Part shown: positions 1 through 7,537 of the stretch, in pieces
Layout: each line of letters starts with the position of its first letter
Position numbering within the stretch: the stretch's first letter is position 1
Assembly: GCA_963825405.1 (NCBI GenBank)
Contig: CAWGTB010000016.1
Span: forward strand, 62,001 to 126,000
DNA from: JACPNO01 sp963825405
GTDB taxonomy: Bacteria > Acidobacteriota > Terriglobia > Bryobacterales > Bryobacteraceae
Direction of reading: 5' to 3'
DNA: 64,000 bases
Position numbers and translations under genes: made by a program
Notes under the pieces: generated by a model
What the model saw: only the letters and a program-made list of their open reading frames with translations
What the model was told of the DNA's origin: nothing
The model's database searches: none

Positions 1-711
1 CTTGCCGACGATCAGGATTTCACCGAGCGTTCCCTCGCTCTAGTGCTGGGATTTGGCGCCGAAGACAACGTGCGACCCACGCCCGACGACTTAGCGGCGC
101 CCGAGATGCCGAAGTCCGAGGAAGCAGCCATCGCCACCGCCGTGCAATCCAGCAAAGAGCTGCGGCGTTTGGAATCAGCTCTTCTGGCCAAGGGCCTGGA
201 GGTCCGTGCGCAAAGAGCCGTGCGGCTGCCCCGCGTCGACCTGGTGGCGCAGTACGGCCTGTTCGCCAAGTACTCTCGTTTCCAAGACTACTTCCACACC
301 TTCAGCCGGAACAACGGCGAGCTTGGCGTATCCATACAGATTCCCCTGCTCGCCGGACCGGCGATAGGAGCGCTCTCGGCCCAGGCGGAAGGCGATGCCG
401 CCCGCCTCCGCACTGAAATGAACGTCGCCCGCAACCGCATCACGCTCGAAACGCGCCAAGCCTACCAGTCTCTGCATCGCGCGGAGACGGCGCGGGAAGT
501 CGCCCGGCTCGATCTGGACGTGATCCGCGAGCAGCTTTCTATCGTGCTCGCTCAACTGGGCGAAGGCCGGACTTCGCTGCGCCAGGTGGAAGAGGTCCGC
601 ATCGCCGAAAATGAGAAGTGGATTGCGTTCTACGACGCCGAATACGCCACCCAGCGCGCCCGCTGGGACGTCCTTCGTCAGACCGGAACCTTGGTAGCGG
701 CTCTGCGCTAG
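1..711 (+). CDS. TolC-family outer membrane efflux protein, C-terminal part
   Basis: The open frame runs in from the left edge, so the start is missing; about 236 residues are present. The sequence is rich in long amphipathic helices full of Ala, Arg, Glu and Gln (for example ARLDLDVIREQLSIVLAQLG) interrupted by a short beta-like stretch (NGELGVSIQIPLLAG). This helix-strand-helix pattern is that of the second repeat of TolC-type trimeric outer membrane channels. TolC proteins link inner-membrane pumps to the outside. No pump gene is visible here because it would lie upstream of the window. The next gene begins 51 bp downstream on the same strand and may be cotranscribed. An internal ATG at 43 is not thought to be the real start. 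Confidence 0.75.
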   Translation, partial: LADDQDFTERSLALVLGFGAEDNVRPTPDDLAAPEMPKSEEAAIATAVQSSKELRRLESALLAKGLEVRAQRAVRLPRVDLVAQYGLFAKYSRFQDYFHTFSRNNGELGVSIQIPLLAGPAIGALSAQAEGDAARLRTEMNVARNRITLETRQAYQSLHRAETAREVARLDLDVIREQLSIVLAQLGEGRTSLRQVEEVRIAENEKWIAFYDAEYATQRARWDVLRQTGTLVAALR

Positions 712-762
712 GAGGCGGAACTTTCCTGGGCCGTTGTTCGTAGACGAGAAGGAGGAGTCACC

Positions 763-1557
763 ATGCCGCGAGGTCTTCTGACGAAATGCGCCGTCCTGCT
801 GGCTCTGCCGGCCGCTATTGGCTGGGCGGATGAGTGGAACAAGAAATTCCCGCTCACCGGCCGGGCCGATCTTCGAGTCGATTTCAATGACGGCAGCGTC
901 TCCGTAAAGTCCTGGGATCGCCATGAGATAGAGGCACGGGTCACCACCGAAGGCTGGAAAATCGGTCCCGGCGAGGTCCGGGTGATCGACCGGCAAACCG
1001 GCGACCGCGTTGAAATCGACCTGCGCGTTCCCCATCGCCAGTGGGATTTCTTTGTGGGCAAGCAGCGGATCCATGCCGACATCTGGGTACCCCGCGAGCT
1101 GCGCGCCGAGATTCATACCGGCGATGGCAGAATTTCCGCCCAGAACCTGAAAGGCGAGATACGTCTATCCTCCGGCGACGGCCGCATCGAAGCGGATTCG
1201 ATGGACGGCAACCTGGAAGCCACTACCGGCGATGGCAAGATTCGCGTCAGCGGGCGTTGGGACCAGCTCAATCTGCGCTCGGGCGACGGATCGATTGAAG
1301 CCGATGTGCAGCGCAATTCGAGAGTAGCCTCAGGCTGGCGCATACACACAGGCGACGGCCACATCACGCTGCGTTTGCCGGATACGCTGGCCGCCGATCT
1401 GGACGCGCACACCGGCGATGGGAAGGTGAACGTCGATCTGCCGGCGCAGGTGCAGGGCGCCATGCGGAATTCGGATTTTCGCGCCAAGCTCAACGGCGGC
1501 GGCTCCTCGCTGGTGGTCCGCACCAACGACGGCACGATTCGGGTGGAGCGGCTGTAA
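763..1557 (+). CDS. DUF4097-type secreted beta-repeat protein
   Basis: A 264-residue protein with an N-terminal signal peptide (LLTKCAVLLALPAAIGWA). The body is a run of short beta-strand units, each carrying a Gly-Asp-Gly turn (HTGDGRIS, SSGDGRIEA, TTGDGKIRV, RSGDGSIEA, HTGDGHITL, HTGDGKVNV). This is the hallmark of the DUF4097/LiaG-like putative adhesin fold, a right-handed beta-solenoid-like surface. Its biochemical role is unknown; in other bacteria such proteins accompany envelope stress systems. A strong Shine-Dalgarno (AAGGAGG) sits just upstream of the ATG. It follows the TolC-like gene at 51 bp and precedes a BlaI-controlled unit. Confidence 0.7.
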   Translation: MPRGLLTKCAVLLALPAAIGWADEWNKKFPLTGRADLRVDFNDGSVSVKSWDRHEIEARVTTEGWKIGPGEVRVIDRQTGDRVEIDLRVPHRQWDFFVGKQRIHADIWVPRELRAEIHTGDGRISAQNLKGEIRLSSGDGRIEADSMDGNLEATTGDGKIRVSGRWDQLNLRSGDGSIEADVQRNSRVASGWRIHTGDGHITLRLPDTLAADLDAHTGDGKVNVDLPAQVQGAMRNSDFRAKLNGGGSSLVVRTNDGTIRVERL

Positions 1558-1568
1558 AGCCGGCTCAA

Positions 1569-1605
1569 TTGACGCCATTGCCGCCTGGTGCTATTTTTAT
1601 AGCAT
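1569..1605 (+). promoter_or_regulatory. Promoter with BlaI-type operator-like palindrome
   Basis: TTGACG (1569-1574) is followed after 17 bp by TATTTT (1592-1597), a good sigma-70 arrangement. Overlapping the -10 is the palindrome TGCTA-N6-TAGCA (1589-1604). The same palindrome occurs at the blaI promoter at 2230-2247, so both are probably bound by the BlaI-family repressor encoded next door. Binding is inferred from the shared site, not shown. Confidence 0.6.
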
Positions 1606-1621
1606 CTCAAAATCACTCAGC

Positions 1622-2206
1622 TTGTTCGTAGCGATAGCCGCGCTGATAAGCGGCGCTTGCAGCCGCGAACGTGTCGTCCCCCGTTCGCCTGAATTGCCCG
1701 GCGCGGTGCGGATCTCTCAGTTCTACGCCAGAGATCTGGACATCGTGGAAGGCAAGAGCACTGTTCTTTGCTATCAGGTGGAGAACGCGCGCTCTGTCGA
1801 AGTCGCTCCGGCGGTGGAGAAACTGCGGCCCACGCCGTTGCCGCGATGCTTTACAGTCACTCCGGATCACAATACGACTTACGTTCTGACGGCTCATGAC
1901 TCCCAAGGCGCGGCGGTGCAAGAATCGGCGGAGGTTCGGGTGGATCTCGATCGCGAGCGTCTTCCGGCGATTTCCTATTTCACAAAAACGCAGAAGCCTT
2001 CGCCCGACGGGAGGCTCTTCTTGCTCTGTTTCGGGGTGCAGAACGCGGAGAGCGTCGAGGTGACGCCGCCGGTGATGCTTCCTTCGCGCAGCCCCATGGG
2101 CTGCTTCTACGTGCATCCGGCGAAGTCGACAACGTACGTCCTGACGGTGCATGGAGAGCGGGGCCGGAAAGCGCAGAACGCGCTGCACGTTGAAATTTTG
2201 CCGTAA
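1622..2206 (+). CDS. Exported protein with two tandem cysteine-containing beta domains
   Basis: No recognised family. It starts at TTG with a short hydrophobic leader ending LISGACS, compatible with a lipoprotein or ordinary signal peptide. The mature part holds two homologous repeats of about 75 residues. Repeat 1 runs from ISQFYARD to VRVDLD and repeat 2 from ISYFTKTQ to the end. Each has the pattern L-C-(Y/F)-x-V-x-N-A-x-S-V-E-V, then a second Cys (RCFTV, GCFYV), then TTYVLT, so one disulfide per domain is likely. The fold looks immunoglobulin-like. The gene lies directly upstream of blaI and has the same operator-like palindrome in its promoter. I infer it is a target, or part of the signal-sensing machinery, of the BlaI/BlaR1-like system. 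Confidence 0.6.
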   Translation: MFVAIAALISGACSRERVVPRSPELPGAVRISQFYARDLDIVEGKSTVLCYQVENARSVEVAPAVEKLRPTPLPRCFTVTPDHNTTYVLTAHDSQGAAVQESAEVRVDLDRERLPAISYFTKTQKPSPDGRLFLLCFGVQNAESVEVTPPVMLPSRSPMGCFYVHPAKSTTYVLTVHGERGRKAQNALHVEILP

Positions 2207-2209
2207 GTA

Positions 2210-2265
2210 TTGACAGGCGGCGAAATGCTGTGCTAGATTTATAGCACAATGCTATTTTCCCAGCA
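2210..2265 (+). promoter_or_regulatory. blaI promoter with tandem operator-like palindromes, nearly leaderless
   Basis: TTGACA (2210-2215) and TAGATT (2234-2239) form a promoter with 18 bp spacing. A perfect palindrome, GTGCTA-N6-TAGCAC (2230-2247), covers the -10. A second, one-mismatch copy, TGCTA-N6-CAGCA (2250-2265), overlaps the start codon, and the two centres are 19 bp apart. The expected transcription start is only a few bases before the ATG at 2249, so the mRNA would be almost leaderless. This arrangement fits autorepression by the BlaI-like protein. Confidence 0.6.
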
Positions 2266-2668
2266 CAAAACCAAATCCAAACGGGCCGCCTCTGGCGCCG
2301 ATCTCAGCCGCCGTGAGCGCCAGATCATGGATATTCTCTACCAAAGCGGGCGCGCCACGGTATCTGAAGTGCGCAGTGCCCTGCCCGATCCGCCCAGCTA
2401 TTCGGCGGTTCGCGCCATGCTGCGCGTGCTGGAGGGCAAAGGGCACATCCGCCACGAGGAGGAATCGCTGCGCTACGTTTTCCTGCCCGTCGTTGCACGC
2501 GATAAAGCCAAATTCTCGGCGCTCAAGCACCTGCTGGAGACGTTCTTCGACGGATCGGCTGAGGAGGCCGTCGCCAGTTTACTCGATGGCTCCGCCGCCA
2601 AACTTTCGCGTGACGAGCTCAACCGCCTTTCGCGGCTGATCGAAAAAGCCAAGCAGGAAGGAGTCTAA
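2249..2668 (+). CDS. blaI: BlaI/MecI-family transcriptional repressor
   Basis: A 139-residue winged-helix repressor. Residues about 20-90 match the family: LSRRERQIMDILYQ, then the recognition helix region (TVSEVRSALPDPPSYSAVRA) and the wing MLRVLEGKGHIRHE. The C-terminal helices (DELNRLSRLIEKAKQ) would form the dimer. Family members repress by binding paired palindromes and are inactivated by cleavage after a partner M56 metalloprotease senses a signal; that partner starts 3 bp after this stop. The operators it probably binds (TGCTA-N6-TAGCA) lie upstream of this gene and of the 1622 gene. A beta-lactam connection is not implied: no beta-lactamase is nearby, and Acidobacteriota carry many such pairs. 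Confidence 0.9.
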   Translation: MLFSQHKTKSKRAASGADLSRRERQIMDILYQSGRATVSEVRSALPDPPSYSAVRAMLRVLEGKGHIRHEEESLRYVFLPVVARDKAKFSALKHLLETFFDGSAEEAVASLLDGSAAKLSRDELNRLSRLIEKAKQEGV

Positions 2669-2671
2669 CCC

Positions 2672-4231
2672 ATGCAGTTTCTCACGCTGATTGCGATTCA
2701 AGCGACGCTGGTGTTGCTCGCCGCGTTCGCGATGAGCATCTTATTGCGGCGTAGCTCCGCCTCGGCACGCCACTTGCTGTGGACGCTGGCTTTGGCGGCG
2801 GTGATGGCACTGCCTCTGTTATCCCTGGTTGCCCCGCAAGTTCCCGCCATGGCGAGTCCGGTGGCGAGGGTGATGCAGGAAATCACTGTGACGGCACAGG
2901 CTGCGCCTGTCCAGATAAACCCGGCTCGGCCGGGCGTGCCGATAATCCTCTATGTCTGGATGGCTGGGGTGCTGCTCGTCTTGGCACGCCTCGCAGCCGG
3001 CATACTCCGCGTGGCGGTGATTTCGCGACGCGCGATGACAATCGAACAGGGCGGGTTTGAAACCCGCCCCGACGTCCAGCGGTCCGTAACGATCAAGAGG
3101 AGTGATCGAACCACGATTCCGCTTACCTGGGGCTTGCTGCGGCCCGTCATTCTACTCCCCGAGAGCGCGGATGCTTGGACGCCTGACCGGATGCGCATTG
3201 TGCTCGCTCACGAATTGGCACATGTGAAACGGCAGGACTGCCTTACCCAAATCCTGGCGCAAATTGCCTGTGCGCTTTACTGGTTTCATCCTCTAGTCTG
3301 GATTGCGGTAGCGCGGCTTCGCCGGGAGCGTGAGCAGGCCTGCGACGATCGCGTACTGGCATTAGGAAATAGCGCATCCGACTACGCCGCTCACCTGGTG
3401 GAGGTGGCGCGGTCTTTGCGATTTAGCGAGAGATGGGTGCCGGCAGTGGCTATGGCAGAGCCGCGAGAGCTCGAAGCGCGCGTGATCGCTCTGCTCGATC
3501 CTCACCGGCGGCGAGGAACTGTAGCACGGTGGCGCGCCGTCTTATGCGGGATAGCGACAGGGTTGCTCATCGTGCCGCTGGCCACGCTGCGGGCGCCAGC
3601 GCAAGCCCGCGCCGCCATCGCCGGATCGGTTTACGATGCCACCGGCGCAGCTATTCCGCGTGCGACCGTCACACTATCCAATCTCGACACCGGTTCCCGG
3701 GACACGCTGTCCACCAGCGAAGAAGGTTCGTATGCTTTCGTGGGGATTCCGGCAGGACGCTATGCGCTCGAGGTGGGCAAGCCGGGATTCAAATTGTTCA
3801 CCCGGCGCGATATCGCGGTGGCGGCAAATGTCCCGGCACGGTTTGACCCGACGCTCGAGGTCGGCAGCGTGAATGAATCGGTGGATGTGATCGGGCAGAA
3901 CGGCCGGCCGCCGCAGCCAGCGCTCGCAGCTATCCCCACGCGCATTCGAATCGGCGGAAACGTGCAGGCGACGAAACTGATTTCTCAAGTCAAGCCGGTC
4001 TATCCGGAAATTCTGCAGCAGCAAGGTATCGAGGGAACGATCCTGCTGCAGGCCATCATCGCCAAGGACGGCGGGTTGAGTGCCCTCGCGGTGATGAACG
4101 CGCTGGCCAATCCGGATTTGGCCAAAGCCGCCGTCGATGCCGTGAAGCAGTGGCGCTACGAACCCACGCTGCTCAATGGCAGCCCGGTGGAGGTCGCGAC
4201 CACCATCAAGGTGAATTTCAAATTGAAATAA
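2672..4231 (+). CDS. BlaR1-like M56 metalloprotease with C-terminal TonB domain
   Basis: A 519-residue inner membrane protein. N-terminal transmembrane helices (residues about 1-60 and 90-115) precede an M56 peptidase domain with the zinc motif HELAHVKRQD at about 180 and downstream EQACDDRVL. After another membrane helix near 295 comes a carboxypeptidase-regulatory-like beta domain (IAGSVYDATGAAIPRATVTL, about 310-390). A TonB C-terminal domain follows (VKPVYPEILQQQGIEGTILL to the end, with KQWRYEP). Classical BlaR1 has a penicillin-binding sensor domain instead; none is present, so the signal is unknown. It probably cleaves or triggers cleavage of the adjacent BlaI-like repressor. Codons for QGGFETRPD (3049-3069) are a copy of a palindromic repeat also found at 49392 and 62168. 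Confidence 0.85.
   Translation: MQFLTLIAIQATLVLLAAFAMSILLRRSSASARHLLWTLALAAVMALPLLSLVAPQVPAMASPVARVMQEITVTAQAAPVQINPARPGVPIILYVWMAGVLLVLARLAAGILRVAVISRRAMTIEQGGFETRPDVQRSVTIKRSDRTTIPLTWGLLRPVILLPESADAWTPDRMRIVLAHELAHVKRQDCLTQILAQIACALYWFHPLVWIAVARLRREREQACDDRVLALGNSASDYAAHLVEVARSLRFSERWVPAVAMAEPRELEARVIALLDPHRRRGTVARWRAVLCGIATGLLIVPLATLRAPAQARAAIAGSVYDATGAAIPRATVTLSNLDTGSRDTLSTSEEGSYAFVGIPAGRYALEVGKPGFKLFTRRDIAVAANVPARFDPTLEVGSVNESVDVIGQNGRPPQPALAAIPTRIRIGGNVQATKLISQVKPVYPEILQQQGIEGTILLQAIIAKDGGLSALAVMNALANPDLAKAAVDAVKQWRYEPTLLNGSPVEVATTIKVNFKLK
3049..3069. repeat. Palindromic repeat family P, copy inside the M56 gene
   Basis: Perfect 10-bp inverted arms, GGGCGGGTTT and AAACCCGCCC, around one central G. 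Related copies sit between genes at 49392-49413 and 62168-62188. Here the element lies in frame within the coding sequence and adds the residues GGFETRP between the membrane anchor and the peptidase domain. Looks like a small mobile or REP-type palindrome; the mechanism of spread is unknown. Confidence 0.6.
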
Positions 4232-4284
4232 CCCAGTCGCATTGTAGGCGAGTTGCGAGCCGTGACCAGAGGGAACGGTTTCCC

Positions 4285-4938
4285 CTAGCGTACGATCATC
4301 ACTTCGGCCAGTTCTTTCTTACGAATCACGGGCACGGTGGCGTCCGCGGCGGGATAGCCTACCGGAATCAGCACAAATGGCCGTTCATTGGCCGGCCGCT
4401 CCAGAATGCGCGACAAGAATCCCATCGGACTGGGAGTGTGAGTGAGCGTGGCCAATCCGCTCGCATGGAGCGCGGCCAACAGAAATCCCACCGCGATTCC
4501 GACGGATTCATTGACGTAGTAGTGCTTGATGCGCCGCTCGCCGTCGATGCCGTAGTCCTCGCGGAAGACTACGATCAGATAGGGCGCCGTCTCCAGAAAC
4601 GGCTTGTGCCAATCGGTGCCGAGCGCCGCCAGTGCTGCGAGCCATTCCTCCGGAAAACGGTGCTCGTAGTTGAATCGCTCTTCCTCTTCGGCGGCGATTC
4701 GAATCTGGCGTTTGATCTCCGGATCCTGGATAACGACGAAGCGCCAAGGCTGCTGATTGGCTCCCGAGGGAGCGCTGGCAGCGGCGCGGATAGCGTTTTC
4801 GATGAGCCGGAAATCGACCGGTTCAGGAGAGAAGTCGCGCACTGTGCGCCGCTCCCGGATGCGGTCGAGAAATTCCACGGAACGCTGCAATTGTTCTTGG
4901 GGGCTCAAGCGTTGAAAGCAGAGGCTCTCCTGTGGCAC
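4285..4938 (-). CDS. Nitroreductase-family flavoprotein
   Basis: A 217-residue FMN-dependent oxidoreductase. The start RRTVRDFSPEPVDFRLIENA and ASAPSGANQQPWRFVVI are the family's N-terminal FMN-binding signatures; GIAVGFLLAALHASGLATL and VLIPVGYPAADATVPV are the central and C-terminal ones. The overall plan resembles the BluB/iodotyrosine-deiodinase branch more than the NfsB branch, but the substrate cannot be read from the sequence. GTG start at 4938, divergent from the gene at 4979 with only 40 bp between, so promoters must overlap. Convergent with the M56 gene; a small GGGAA/TTCCC hairpin lies between the two stops. Confidence 0.85.
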   Translation of the reverse strand: MPQESLCFQRLSPQEQLQRSVEFLDRIRERRTVRDFSPEPVDFRLIENAIRAAASAPSGANQQPWRFVVIQDPEIKRQIRIAAEEEERFNYEHRFPEEWLAALAALGTDWHKPFLETAPYLIVVFREDYGIDGERRIKHYYVNESVGIAVGFLLAALHASGLATLTHTPSPMGFLSRILERPANERPFVLIPVGYPAADATVPVIRKKELAEVMIVR

Positions 4939-4978
4939 TCAAAAACTGTACCGCATCCCATGCTGATAAAATCATGCC

Positions 4979-7282
4979 GTGCAGAAAGCCATGATTCTAG
5001 GCGCGGCGTTGGCATTGGCCATCCCGGCCGCGGGCGTCACCATCACCAGCCAGCAGATTCGGGTTAGCGTTGAGCAGGACGGCGGCAAGGCGGCCGAGCA
5101 CGTGGATATGCGCGTGAATGGTCAGTGGACGCCGGCCCTGGAATCCGGGGCCTCGGTGCCGGAATGCCAGGCGAACACCGTTGATGCATTCAGCGAAGGC
5201 GCGATTCGCGGGATTCGGATTCGCGGCCGCTGTGGCGCTTCCACCATTGTTCGCGAATTGCGCACCACCACCGAGCCTGATGCGATCGATGTGCGAGTGA
5301 GCTACACGCCCGCCGGCGCGGCTAGTTTGCAATCGGTCGAAGACCGCTACGATTTCCTCCCCGAGCGGCGCGCCGACGCCGGGCCGTTGAGCGGGCCGCT
5401 GGATTTCATCTGGAGCCAAAACATCAAGGGCGCGCCCAATCAGGTCGACGCGCATTGGACATTCAAATCGCCGGTCATCATGTTTCAACAGGGGCAGGTT
5501 TTCGCCGCGCTCATGCCCAGGCTGAACGACGTCACCCGCGACACGCTCACCCAGCAGCCGCTTGCATTGGATATGGACGTAACCAGCGCGGCGCGCCCCT
5601 GGCTCTCTTACGGCGCAGTTGCCTCCACGCCGCTCGGACACAGCTACTTCGAACGCTCAAAAGAAGGGCTGCCGCTCGCAACCGGCCGCGACGTGAAATA
5701 CGAATATTGGATCGTGGCGTCCGCACAGCCGGCGAAGCTTGGCTACCGGCGCATGGTTCGCCTGCTCTGGGAGCAAACCGGGCACGGCAACTACATGAGC
5801 ACCATCGACTTGCAGCGCAATTTCAAGCAGCCCGAGTTGTATCTATTTGACGACTGGCGCAAGGAAGCGTGGGTGCGCTATGCCAACCAGATGTATCGCG
5901 AATTCGATTGCGGCGGCGAGCGCTGTGCCACCCTGGTGAGCGAGCGAAACGTGGTGGGCGATTGGGATCATCCCGAAGACGACGCCTGGTTCAATTCGTG
6001 GTTCCAGACCCTGCGCACGGCGTATGGCTGGTACACCTGGGCCCGCAACGTGGGCGATAAGGATGTCATGATGCGGGCCGAGCGCGTCCTGAATCTGGCG
6101 CTGAAAGCCCCGCAAAAGGATGGCGCGTTTCCGATTATTTACCTGCTCAAGAGCCAGCGCTGGAGCACCGGCGACGGATGGGCAGCGTTCGTCGACGATT
6201 ATCACGCCTTCAGCATGTCCTGGACCGGCTATTGGATGCTGCGCTGGGCGCACGATCTGGTTCCTGAGCGGAAAGTTGAGATCCTGGCTTATTGCAAGCG
6301 CTATGGCGATTTCCTGCTGGCTAAGCAATTGGCCAGCGGCTGTTTTCCGTCGTGGTACAACGCGAATCTGGAGCCGCGCGAAACGTTCCGCGATTTTAAC
6401 GCCGAGAGCGCAGGGTCGGCCTTGTTCCTGGCGGAGTTGGCCGATGCCACTGGCGAGGCGAAGTATTCCGCCTCCGCCCAGAAGGCCATGCGCTTCGTTT
6501 CCAATCAAGTGCTGCCGCGCGAGCGCTGGTTCGATTACGAAACCTTCCATTCGTGCGCGCGCAAGCCGTTCGATTTCTATGATCGCTGGACGGCGCAATA
6601 TCCGCAGAACAATCTTTCCACCATGCAGGCGGCCATGGCGTATCTCAAGCTCTACCACCTGACCAAGGACAAGGCATATCTCGAAACCGGCCGCGAGGTA
6701 GTCGATTATCTGCTGCTCACTCAGCAGGTGTGGAACCATCCGCTGCTTTCGCCGCGCCTGCTGGGCGGGTTCACGACGCAGAACACGGACGCCGAATGGA
6801 GCGATGCCCGCCAGAACTACGCGGCGCTGATCCTGATGGATTATTACAACGAGACCGGCGAGCAGGAATACCTGGAGCGCGCCGTAGCTGCCGCACGTTC
6901 GACCTTTTCGGTCGCGCCCTGGGAGAACTGGGCGCACACTGGATTTATCGACGAAAAAGGGTCGCTAACCGGCATCCACTGGGGGACGGGCAGCGCGATG
7001 ACGTCGGTCGAGCTGATGGCGGGACAACTGGGCGACGCCTACGTGAACGTGAAGCGGAAGCAAGGCACGGGATTCAACGCCTGTACGCTCGATCGGCTGA
7101 AGGTCGACGGCACCAGGATCAGCTTCGACCTGACGGCAGCAGAGGTGTGGAAAGCACCGCTAACAGTTCGCTTCGAGGGCGCGGACCGGCGCGCCACTTA
7201 CCGCATCACCGTGAACGGCAAACAGGCGGTTCACGTAAGTGGTGCCGATCTGGCCAAAAACGGCTTCCGCGCAGAGCCATAA
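4979..7282 (+). CDS. Large secreted protein with alpha/alpha-barrel, glycoside-hydrolase-like
   Basis: A 767-residue protein with a signal peptide (MILGAALALAIPAAGVT); GTG 4979 is used here, but ATG 4991 is also possible. Residues about 20-260 are beta-rich. Residues about 280-640 are a series of paired helices with conserved Trp, Tyr and Asp (WFQTLRTAYGWYTWAR, LFLAELADATGEAKY, AAMAYLKLYHLTKDKAYLE, ALILMDYYNETGEQEYLE). That layout is an (alpha/alpha)6 toroid as in many glycoside hydrolases and polysaccharide lyases. A short C-terminal beta module follows. The exact family is not assignable by eye. It probably acts on polysaccharide outside the cytoplasm. It stands alone between a divergent nitroreductase and a 255-bp intergenic region. 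Confidence 0.6.
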   Translation: MQKAMILGAALALAIPAAGVTITSQQIRVSVEQDGGKAAEHVDMRVNGQWTPALESGASVPECQANTVDAFSEGAIRGIRIRGRCGASTIVRELRTTTEPDAIDVRVSYTPAGAASLQSVEDRYDFLPERRADAGPLSGPLDFIWSQNIKGAPNQVDAHWTFKSPVIMFQQGQVFAALMPRLNDVTRDTLTQQPLALDMDVTSAARPWLSYGAVASTPLGHSYFERSKEGLPLATGRDVKYEYWIVASAQPAKLGYRRMVRLLWEQTGHGNYMSTIDLQRNFKQPELYLFDDWRKEAWVRYANQMYREFDCGGERCATLVSERNVVGDWDHPEDDAWFNSWFQTLRTAYGWYTWARNVGDKDVMMRAERVLNLALKAPQKDGAFPIIYLLKSQRWSTGDGWAAFVDDYHAFSMSWTGYWMLRWAHDLVPERKVEILAYCKRYGDFLLAKQLASGCFPSWYNANLEPRETFRDFNAESAGSALFLAELADATGEAKYSASAQKAMRFVSNQVLPRERWFDYETFHSCARKPFDFYDRWTAQYPQNNLSTMQAAMAYLKLYHLTKDKAYLETGREVVDYLLLTQQVWNHPLLSPRLLGGFTTQNTDAEWSDARQNYAALILMDYYNETGEQEYLERAVAAARSTFSVAPWENWAHTGFIDEKGSLTGIHWGTGSAMTSVELMAGQLGDAYVNVKRKQGTGFNACTLDRLKVDGTRISFDLTAAEVWKAPLTVRFEGADRRATYRITVNGKQAVHVSGADLAKNGFRAEP

Positions 7283-7378
7283 GGAAATAAACCCTGGACG
7301 GGTAAGCTCAAACCCGGATTCTTTACGTCTAAATAATTGATTCAATCAAACGGGCTGGCACTGTCCCGGGTTTTTTGT

Positions 7379-7427
7379 CTTTTTCTGGGAAATACACTTC
7401 CGTGTAGTGTATTTCTCCCAAAAAAAG
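7379..7427. repeat. Long imperfect hairpin in the 7.28-7.54 kb intergenic region
   Basis: The gap from 7283 to 7537 has no gene. It holds an inverted repeat: CTTTTTCTGGGAAATACAC (7379-7397) faces its near-complement at 7407-7427 across a 9-nt loop, with a small two-base bulge. The T-run on the left and A-run on the right are part of the stem. It may end transcription of the gene before it (a T6 run at 7371-7376 precedes the stem) or be a small repeat. Upstream AT-rich DNA probably also holds the promoter of the histidine kinase gene. Confidence 0.4.
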
Positions 7428-7537
7428 AATTCGTCCGCTACGTTTGTTTGTAACCTGTAACAAATACAAGCTATTCTGGGATCAGAAACGTTAAAAAAGC
7501 TGGCAGAAGACGTGCTCGTGAAGAACTGGCGTACACG

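Noticed and set aside
1100..1500. Repeated GGCGATGG/GGCGACGG units resembling a DNA repeat array
   Set aside because: They encode the Gly-Asp-Gly turns of the DUF4097 beta repeats and have no fixed spacer length, so this is protein periodicity, not a CRISPR or tandem DNA repeat.
2672..4231. Beta-lactam resistance role for the BlaI/BlaR1-like pair
   Set aside because: No penicillin-binding sensor domain and no beta-lactamase or PBP gene nearby.
4271..4284. GGGAA/TTCCC hairpin between convergent genes
   Set aside because: Only a 5-bp stem with no T-run; too weak to call a terminator.
5843..6937. 364-codon minus-strand frame
   Set aside because: Antisense shadow of the alpha/alpha-barrel protein; no start signal or family motif.
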